From positions 62,001-126,000 of the forward strand of contig JADIZZ010000012.1 in NCBI GenBank assembly GCA_016704535.1: 64,000 nt of DNA. The letters are read 5' to 3'. This DNA is from Betaproteobacteria bacterium. Lineage in GTDB: Bacteria; Pseudomonadota; Gammaproteobacteria; Burkholderiales; Burkholderiaceae_C. The translations under genes were made by a program, and so were the position numbers. The notes under the pieces are model-generated. The model saw only the letters and a program-made list of their open reading frames with translations, did not search any database and was not told the origin of the DNA. Of this stretch, positions 58,783-64,000 are shown piece after piece (the first letter of the stretch is position 1; every line of letters starts with the position of its first letter).

Positions 58783-59970
58783 TCAGCCTGCGGCCAGCAG
58801 CCGCACTGCGCGACCCACGCCGTCGCCCACCGGGATGCCCTGCACGCGCAACGCGGCTTCCACGCCGCCCAGCGCGCCGAGGATCATCGCCGGGTTGCAG
58901 TCGCCCAGGTGGCCGATGCGGAAGGCACGGCCGGCCAGCGGGCCCAGGCCGCCGGCCATCGCGACTTGGTAACGCTCGCGCGCCACGGAGCGCAGCGCAT
59001 CGACATCGGTGCCCGGCGGCACGGTGATGGTGGTGACGCTGACCGACCGCGCAGCCGCGTCCTGCGCGAAGAAACCCAGCGCGCCAGCCTCGGCCCACCC
59101 TTCGACCGCCGCGTGCACGGCACGCGCCAGCAGCGCGTGGCGCGCGAACACCGCCGGCATGCCCTCGTCGAAGATCAGCTCCAGCGCCGCCTCCATGCCG
59201 AAGAGCAGGTTCTGCGGCGGCGTACCGCAATACTTGCGGTAGCTGAGCTCACTCTTGCGAAGCACCCAGTTCCAGTAGAAACGCGGCGCCTGGTTCGCCT
59301 CGGCCTGGGCAAAGGCACGGGGGTTGGCGGCCACGAAGCCCACGCCCGGCGGGCACATCAGGCCCTTCTGCGAGGCGCCCAGCGCCACGTCGATGCCCAG
59401 CGCGTCCATATCGAAAGGCGCGGCACCCAGCGAAGCCACGACGTCGGCCACCAGCAGCGCCGGGTGACGCGCAGCGTCGATGGCGCGGCGCATCGCGTCC
59501 AGGTCGCTCGTCACGCCGCTGGCGGTGTCGGTGTGCACCGCGAACACGGCGCGGATGGTGTGCCCGGTGTCATCGCGCAGCGCCTGCTCGATGGCTGCAG
59601 AGTCGATAGGCCAGCCCTCGCGCCACGGCGTGCGCACCACTTGGCGCCCCAGCGCCTCGGTCTGCACCGCCCAGCTCTCACTGAAGTGACCGGTGCCGGC
59701 CACGAGCACGGTCTGGCCGATGTCGGCCACGTTCTCGACCACCGCCTCCCAGGCGCCGTGGCCGTTCGCAGCGTAGAGGTAGACCTCGGCCACCGTGGTC
59801 TGCAGCAGGCGCTTCAGGCCGACTTCGACCGTGGCGATGTTGGCGTCGACGCGCGGGTCGCCCAGGTCCATGGGCTGGCGGCTCATCGCGTGCAGCACGG
59901 CGTCGGGCAGCGGCGTGGGGCCGGGCGAGTGCAGGAAGCGGCGGCCGGGAATGCGGGGGTGCGGGCTCAT
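58783..59970 (-). CDS. Class V aminotransferase (alanine/serine-glyoxylate type)
   Basis: A 395-residue PLP enzyme. The N-terminus FLHSPGPTPLPDAVLHAMSR, the ring-stacking and phosphate region (LYAANGHGAWEAVVEN), the aspartate D176 (LLVADVVASLG) and the Schiff-base lysine K202 (ALGASQKGLMCPPG) are all present. The family includes serine-glyoxylate and alanine-glyoxylate aminotransferases and related pyridoxamine-type enzymes. Which donor is used cannot be told. It lies between the HPF-like and bciA genes, on the opposite strand to both. Confidence 0.88.
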   Translation of the reverse strand: MSPHPRIPGRRFLHSPGPTPLPDAVLHAMSRQPMDLGDPRVDANIATVEVGLKRLLQTTVAEVYLYAANGHGAWEAVVENVADIGQTVLVAGTGHFSESWAVQTEALGRQVVRTPWREGWPIDSAAIEQALRDDTGHTIRAVFAVHTDTASGVTSDLDAMRRAIDAARHPALLVADVVASLGAAPFDMDALGIDVALGASQKGLMCPPGVGFVAANPRAFAQAEANQAPRFYWNWVLRKSELSYRKYCGTPPQNLLFGMEAALELIFDEGMPAVFARHALLARAVHAAVEGWAEAGALGFFAQDAAARSVSVTTITVPPGTDVDALRSVARERYQVAMAGGLGPLAGRAFRIGHLGDCNPAMILGALGGVEAALRVQGIPVGDGVGRAVRLLAAG

Positions 59971-60118
59971 CGGGCGATGCTAAGGCGCGCCACGCATGGC
60001 TGACGCTACAGTGGCCGTAAAGCCGCAGCGCGGCCGCCACCCCACATATGGCCCACCGCCTGGCACCCGCAACCATGCGCCACCGTCACCCCAAACACCG
60101 CATTGCCCCGTGCGCCCC

Positions 60119-61105
60119 GTGAAACGCGTCTTCGTCATCGGCGCCACGGGCACCATCGGCCGCGCCACGGTGCGTGCGCTCGTGCAGCGCGGGCATGAGG
60201 TGGTGTGCCTCGTGCGCCCGCGGGCCGGCGTCGGCGGCCGGCTGGGGCCCGACGACAGCGCACGCCTGCTGGCCGGCGCCACGGTGCGGCATGGCGACGT
60301 CTGCGACCCGGGGTCGCTGGCCCGCGACGGGCTGCGCGGCGAGCACTTCGACGTGCTGCTGTCCTGCCTGGCCTCGCGCACCGGCGCGCCGCGCGACGCC
60401 TGGGCTATCGACCACCAGGCCCACCTGCACGCGCTGGCCGCGGCGCAGCGCGCGGGCGTGACGCAGATGGTGCTGCTGTCGGCCCTCTGCGTGCAGAAGC
60501 CGCTGCTCGCCTTCCAGCAGGCCAAGCTGGCTTTCGAGGCGGCGCTGATCGCCTCGGGCCTGCGCTACTCGATCGTGCGGCCCACGGCCTTCTTCAAGTC
60601 GCTGTCGGGGCAGGTTGAACGCGTCAGGCGCGGCCAGCCCTTCCTGGTGTTCGGCGACGGCACCCTGACGGCCTGCAAGCCGATCAGCGACGACGACCTG
60701 GGCGACTACCTGGCCGGCTGCCTGGACGATCCCGGCCGCCACGACCGCGTGCTGCCCATAGGCGGGCCCGGTGCGGCGATCACGCCGCGACAGCAGGGCG
60801 AGCAGTTGTTCGCGCTGCTCGGGCGCCCGCCGCGCTTCAGGCAAGTGCCGGTGGCGCTGCTCGACGTGATCATCGGCGCGCTGGGCACCGCCGGGCGCGT
60901 GCTGCCGTCGCTGGCGCAGAAGGCCGAACTGGCCCGCATCGGGCGCTACTACGCCACCGAGTCGATGCTGGTGCTGGACCCGGTCACCGGCCGCTACGAC
61001 GCCGACGCCACGCCGTCCACAGGCAGCCAGACGCTCTTCGACCACTACGCGGCCCTGCTCAGCGGCGCCGCGGCAGACGAGCGCGGCGACCACGCCGTGT
61101 TCTGA
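60119..61105 (+). CDS. bciA: Divinyl (proto)chlorophyllide 8-vinyl-reductase, BciA type
   Basis: A 328-residue NAD(P)H-dependent Rossmann protein closely resembling BciA, which reduces the 8-vinyl group in bacteriochlorophyll synthesis. The Rossmann motif is VFVIGATGTIGRATVRAL. BciA-like blocks are TAFFKSLSGQVERVRRGQPF followed by LVFGDGTLTACKPISDDDL, VLPIGGPGAAITPRQQGEQL, and the ending GDHAVF. The start could be GTG at 60119 or 60110; neither has a clear ribosome site. No other photosynthesis genes are in the window, so phototrophy is only suggested. Confidence 0.85.
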   Translation: MKRVFVIGATGTIGRATVRALVQRGHEVVCLVRPRAGVGGRLGPDDSARLLAGATVRHGDVCDPGSLARDGLRGEHFDVLLSCLASRTGAPRDAWAIDHQAHLHALAAAQRAGVTQMVLLSALCVQKPLLAFQQAKLAFEAALIASGLRYSIVRPTAFFKSLSGQVERVRRGQPFLVFGDGTLTACKPISDDDLGDYLAGCLDDPGRHDRVLPIGGPGAAITPRQQGEQLFALLGRPPRFRQVPVALLDVIIGALGTAGRVLPSLAQKAELARIGRYYATESMLVLDPVTGRYDADATPSTGSQTLFDHYAALLSGAAADERGDHAVF

Positions 61106-61134
61106 GCCGGCGGCCTGCACCGCGCCGAGCGCGC

Positions 61135-61163
61135 TTGACAGGACGGGTCGCGGCCCCTAAAGT
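61135..61163 (+). promoter_or_regulatory. Sigma-70-type promoter of the SPFH operon
   Basis: A perfect -35 box TTGACA (61135-61140), a 17-base spacer and TAAAGT (61158-61163) as -10. The -10 box overlaps the palindrome described next, so a bound repressor would block RNA polymerase. Confidence 0.65.
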
Positions 61164-61186
61164 GATATCACTTTCATTTCACTTTC
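61159..61186. promoter_or_regulatory. Palindromic operator with an extra half-site
   Basis: AAAGTGATATCACTTT (61159-61174) is a perfect 16-base palindrome. The half-site TCACTTTC at 61168-61175 is repeated at 61179-61186, 11 bases along and on the same face of the helix. It sits over the -10 box and start region of the SPFH operon. Cooperative binding by a small dimeric repressor is inferred. Confidence 0.7.
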
Positions 61187-61197
61187 GGAGCCACACC

Positions 61198-62091
61198 ATG
61201 GCCGACACCTCCATCCGCAGCCACGAGCGTGCGGCCTCCTCGCGCAGCGGCTACCCCATGGCCGCGCTGGGCATCGCGCTGGTGCTGATGGTGCCGGTGG
61301 TGGCCATCACGGCGGCGCGCGGTGCGATGCCCCTGCTGATCGCCGTCCCCTTCGTGGCCGCTGCGGGCATCCTGCTGCTGGTCGGCCTGTACATGCTGCA
61401 GCCCAACGAGGCCGCCAACCTCACGCTCTTCGGCGCCTACCGCGGCACCGACCGCAGCGACGGTCTGCGCTGGGCCAACCCGCTGGTGCGCAAGCGGCGG
61501 CTGTCGCTGCGTTCGCGCAACCTGAACGTGGCGCCGCTGAAGGTCAACGACCTGCGCGGCAACCCGGTGGAGATCGGCGCCGTGGTCGTCTGGCGCGTGC
61601 GCGACACGGCGCAGGCCGCCTACGACGTCGACGACTTCGAGAACTACGTCAAGGTGCAGGCCGAGGCCGCCATCCGCCACCTGGCGTCGAGTTACGCCTA
61701 CGACGACGGCGAAGACCTGCCCGCCGGTTCGCACACGCTGCGCGGCGGCATGGAGGCCGTCTCGGCAGCGCTGCGCGAGGAGCTGCAGGCGCGATTCGAC
61801 GCCGCCGGCGTGGAGGTGCAGGACGCCAAGCTCAGCCACCTGGCCTACGCACCCGAGATCGCGCAGGTGATGCTGCGCCGCCAGCAGGCCGAGGCCATCG
61901 TCAGCGCACGCCACAAGATCGTGCAGGGCGCGGTGGGCATGGTCGAAGCCGCGCTGCAGGGCCTGAGCGAGCGCAACGTGGTCCATCTGGACGACGAGCG
62001 CAAGGCCAGCATGGTGAGCAATCTGCTCGTGGTGCTGTGCAGCGACCGCGAGACGCAACCGGTGGTCAACACCGGCACGCTCTACACCTGA
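61198..62091 (+). CDS. SPFH/Band 7-domain membrane protein
   Basis: A 297-residue protein with two N-terminal membrane helices (MAALGIALVLMVPVVAITAA and LLIAVPFVAAAGILLLVGLY) and an SPFH domain (about 70-250: LQPNEAANLTLFGAYRGT, VWRVRDTAQAAYDVDDFENY, AIRHLASSYAYDDGEDLP). A C-terminal part follows (VMLRRQQAEAIVSARHKIVQ). SPFH proteins form membrane-bound rings or scaffolds. It is the first of three plus-strand genes (gaps 20 and 18 bases) behind a promoter with a palindromic operator. Confidence 0.88.
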   Translation: MADTSIRSHERAASSRSGYPMAALGIALVLMVPVVAITAARGAMPLLIAVPFVAAAGILLLVGLYMLQPNEAANLTLFGAYRGTDRSDGLRWANPLVRKRRLSLRSRNLNVAPLKVNDLRGNPVEIGAVVVWRVRDTAQAAYDVDDFENYVKVQAEAAIRHLASSYAYDDGEDLPAGSHTLRGGMEAVSAALREELQARFDAAGVEVQDAKLSHLAYAPEIAQVMLRRQQAEAIVSARHKIVQGAVGMVEAALQGLSERNVVHLDDERKASMVSNLLVVLCSDRETQPVVNTGTLYT

Positions 62092-62111
62092 CCGCCTGAG
62101 AGGCAGCGACG

Positions 62112-62591
62112 ATGCGGCATGCCGTCTACTCCCACACGCAGGCCGTCAAGCTGCTGTGGGCCATCCTGCTGCCGGTGACGGTGGGCGTGGGTGTCTCGCT
62201 GCTGGCGCAGAAGGGGATCGCAGCGTGGCCGGGGGTGGCCTTGCTGCTGGTGGTCAACGTCGGCCTGCTGCTGGTGCTGGGGCACTTCACGATCGAAGTG
62301 GGCGAAGGCCGCGTCGAGTGGCGCTACGGCGTGCTGGGCAGGCCACGCTGGGACGCCAAGCTGGACGAGATCACCGGCGTGGAGGTTACGACCAGCACCG
62401 CGCTCGAAGGCTGGGGCATACGGCGCACCAAGACCGGCATGCTCTACAACGCGCATGGCCAGCAGGCCGTCCGCCTGCGGTTGCGCGAGGGCCGCACGCT
62501 GCGGCTGGGCAGCGACGAACCCGAGCGGCTGGCAGGCTTCATCGCGACTCGGCTGACCTTGCTGCCACAGGACCGAAGCCTGCTGCGCTGA
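62112..62591 (+). CDS. Two-helix membrane protein, possibly PH-like, unknown function
   Basis: A 159-residue protein with two N-terminal membrane helices (VKLLWAILLPVTVGVGVSLL and AAWPGVALLLVVNVGLLLVL) and a cytosolic beta-rich part (GRVEWRYGVLGRPRWDAKLD, EITGVEVTTSTALEGWGIRR, AVRLRLREGRTLRLG). The pattern recalls bacterial PH-like domains such as YdbT/YdbS, but I am not sure of the family. It is the middle gene of the SPFH operon and may partner the SPFH protein in the membrane. Confidence 0.7.
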   Translation: MRHAVYSHTQAVKLLWAILLPVTVGVGVSLLAQKGIAAWPGVALLLVVNVGLLLVLGHFTIEVGEGRVEWRYGVLGRPRWDAKLDEITGVEVTTSTALEGWGIRRTKTGMLYNAHGQQAVRLRLREGRTLRLGSDEPERLAGFIATRLTLLPQDRSLLR

Positions 62592-62609
62592 ACGCGGCCG
62601 ATACGCCCC

Positions 62610-62798
62610 ATGGCCAGCCCCGGCAAGAAGCACTTCCCGCTGCGCATCGACCCGGTCGTCTGGGCCGAGATCGAGCGGCTCGCTGCGCAGGACCTGCGCA
62701 GCGTCAACGCGCAGGTCGAGTTCCTGCTGCGCGAGGCGCTGGCCAGGCGCGGGCGGAAGATCCCGCCACCGGCACCTGCACCCAATGAGGCCGACTGA
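62610..62798 (+). CDS. Arc-like ribbon-helix-helix protein, possible autoregulator
   Basis: A 62-residue protein with an Arc/MetJ-type ribbon-helix-helix fold: strand KKHFPLRIDPVVWAEI, then helices (ERLAAQDLRSVNAQVEFLLR). Such dimers bind short palindromes. It is the last gene of the SPFH operon, whose promoter carries a 16-base palindrome, so self-repression is a natural guess. No toxin gene follows, which argues against a simple antitoxin unless the membrane protein before it fills that role. Confidence 0.75.
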   Translation: MASPGKKHFPLRIDPVVWAEIERLAAQDLRSVNAQVEFLLREALARRGRKIPPPAPAPNEAD

Positions 62799-62815
62799 GG
62801 CGCGCGCGCCGGTCC

Positions 62816-63598
62816 TCAGGTCTTCCAGTCCGGCGGCCGCTTCTCGATGAAGGCCTGCACGCCCTCCAGCGCCGCACCGTCCATCATGTTGCAGGCCATG
62901 GTGCGTGCGGCGTCGGCGTAGGCGGCCTCGATGCCGCCTTCGAGTTGGCGGTAGAACAGCGCCTTGCCCAACGCCAGCGCCACGTGCGGCTTGGCGGCTA
63001 TGACGGCCACGAGCTTCTCGACCTCGGCGTCGAGTTCGGTGGCATCGACCACGCGGTTGACCAGCCCCTTCTCGCACGCCTCCTCGGCACTGATGAAGCC
63101 ACCTGTCACCAGCATCTCGAAGGCCGCCTTGCGGTGCAGGTTGCGGCTGAGCGCCACGCCCGGCGTACTGCAGAACAGGCCCAGGTTAACGCCGCTGACG
63201 GCGAACTTCGCTTCGCGCGCAGCCACCGCCAGGTCGCACATCGCCACCAGCTGACAGCCCGCCGCGGTGGCGATGCCGTGCACCCGTGCGATCACCGGCA
63301 CCGGCAACTTCTGAATGCTCATCATCATGCGGCCGCACTGCGTGAACAGGCGCTCGTAGTAGCCCATCGAAGGCTCGGCGCGCATCTCCTTCAGGTCGTG
63401 GCCGGCGCAGAAGGCCTTGCCCGCGGCCGCGATGACCACCACGCGTGCGGCTGGATCGTCGGCCACGCGATGCAACGCGGTCTGCAGCGCCTCGATCATC
63501 GCTTCGCTCAGCGAGTTGAAGGCCTGCGGGCGGTTCAGCGTCAGCGTGATCACGCCGCGCGCGTCCTGGGTTTGCAGGACCAGGGGTTCGGTGGACAT
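62816..63598 (-). CDS. Enoyl-CoA hydratase/isomerase family protein
   Basis: A 260-residue crotonase-fold enzyme. VITLTLNRPQAFNSLSEAMI, the oxyanion-hole segment FCAGHDLKEMRAE, RVHGIATAAGCQLVAMCDLA and LGLFCSTPGVALSRNL are typical. In the last block the usual active-site glutamate positions are not obvious, so the reaction (hydratase, isomerase or other) is open; the human ECHDC3-type proteins look similar. It follows the acyl-CoA synthetase gene by 9 bases, suggesting a shared degradative operon. Confidence 0.88.
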   Translation of the reverse strand: MSTEPLVLQTQDARGVITLTLNRPQAFNSLSEAMIEALQTALHRVADDPAARVVVIAAAGKAFCAGHDLKEMRAEPSMGYYERLFTQCGRMMMSIQKLPVPVIARVHGIATAAGCQLVAMCDLAVAAREAKFAVSGVNLGLFCSTPGVALSRNLHRKAAFEMLVTGGFISAEEACEKGLVNRVVDATELDAEVEKLVAVIAAKPHVALALGKALFYRQLEGGIEAAYADAARTMACNMMDGAALEGVQAFIEKRPPDWKT

Positions 63599-63607
63599 GG
63601 TGGGCTC

Positions 63608-64000
63608 CTAGTCGATGGCGTCTTGGCTCTTTGCGCGTTCGCGCAGCTGGAACTTCTGGATCTTGCCGGTGCTGGTCTTGGGTATCGGCTCGAAGCGGAT
63701 CTCTCGCGGCACCTTGTAGCCGGCCAGCAGGCCCTTGCAGTGGGCCACCAGTTCGGCCGCCGTCACCGTGCTGCCTGCCTTCGTCTCGACATAGGCCACC
63801 GGCGTCTCGCCCCACTTCGCGTCGGGCCGCGCCACCACGGCGCAGGCCAGCACGGCGGGGTGGCGGTAGAGGGCATCTTCGACCTCCAGGCTGCTGATGT
63901 TCTCGCCGCCGCTGATGATGATGTCCTTGCTGCGGTCCTTGATCTTGACGTAGCGGTCGGGCTCCATCACTGCCAAGTCGCCGGTGTGGAACCAGCCGCC
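63608..64000 (-). CDS. AMP-forming acyl-CoA synthetase, C-terminal part (cut by window edge)
   Basis: The last 131 or so residues of an ANL-superfamily acyl-CoA ligase. The frame is open to the window edge, beginning at the A8 hinge motif (WFHTGDLAVMEPDRYVKIKD, then RSKDIIISGGENISS). It continues with the swinging C-terminal domain and ends in the catalytic lysine motif PKTSTGKIQKFQLRE. The family activates fatty or aromatic acids to CoA esters. The adenylation domain lies outside, so the substrate class cannot be judged. It is upstream of, and probably co-transcribed with, the enoyl-CoA hydratase gene. Confidence 0.9.
   Translation of the reverse strand, partial: GGWFHTGDLAVMEPDRYVKIKDRSKDIIISGGENISSLEVEDALYRHPAVLACAVVARPDAKWGETPVAYVETKAGSTVTAAELVAHCKGLLAGYKVPREIRFEPIPKTSTGKIQKFQLRERAKSQDAID

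Overview
The window is 64 kb of GC-rich chromosome from a betaproteobacterium of the order Burkholderiales. The Rubrivivax/Ideonella/Piscinibacter/Methylibium neighbourhood looks most likely. This placement rests on gene order and protein style (hupB-tRNA-Val-ppiD, uvrC-pgsA, earP-efp, glnA-DUF4124-ntrB-ntrC, GTP-type PEP carboxykinase, ETF-ubiquinone oxidoreductase) and on a BciA-type 8-vinyl reductase known from purple phototrophs. It is inference, not a database result. Coding density is very high. Many neighbouring genes overlap by 4 bases (ATGA or GTGA), so much of the region is built from translationally coupled operons.

Layout. 1-1.75 kb: an accessory patch with a TacA/TacT-like toxin-antitoxin pair, an XRE-type regulator with a doubtful start, and a broken 3' end of purU. 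1.78-9 kb (minus strand): tRNA-His, ppiD, tRNA-Val and hupB, then the uvrC-lipoprotein-pgsA-EamA operon. 9-13.7 kb (plus): earP and efp, a DUF3445 protein and mnmC. 13.6-19.7 kb: rpiA, pyrD, scoAB, a GST, a thioesterase, a YceH protein and an SDR. 19.8-24.1 kb: an AttEFGH-like operon (ABC ATPase, giant FtsX permease, secreted lipocalin/CrtC-like protein). 24.2-31.9 kb: a degenerate GGDEF protein, an MsbA-like exporter, thyA, an IS110-family insertion, folA and pckG. 32-39.4 kb: a large GGDEF-EAL protein, an Omp85-like protein, ackA and an exonuclease III gene. 39.4-44.3 kb: the nitrogen block glnA-DUF4124-ntrB-ntrC with a probable sigma-54 promoter and NtrC site. 44.3-49.6 kb: a tight six-gene minus-strand operon of mixed envelope-type genes. 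49.7-64 kb: crcB, ETF-QO, small membrane proteins, an NhaR-like regulator, a TerB protein, a DUF3616/lipid kinase/metallophosphoesterase operon, an HPF-like protein, a class V aminotransferase, bciA, an SPFH/membrane/ribbon-helix-helix operon with its own operator, and fatty-acid or aromatic degradation genes cut by the window edge.

How the genes work together. EarP should rhamnosylate EF-P, and the encoded EF-P carries arginine at position 32 as that requires. NtrB/NtrC sit downstream of glnA, which has a matching promoter. ThyA and FolA form a natural pair now separated by the IS110 element. ScoAB, enoyl-CoA hydratase, acyl-CoA synthetase and ETF-QO point to oxidation of fatty or organic acids, with PEP carboxykinase for gluconeogenesis.

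The best candidates for less-described biology are the IS110 element with a possible bridge-RNA region, the SPFH/RHH operon with a perfect palindrome overlapping its promoter, the six-gene coupled envelope operon, and the accessory patch that ends on a purU remnant. I saw no CRISPR array, prophage or rRNA genes.
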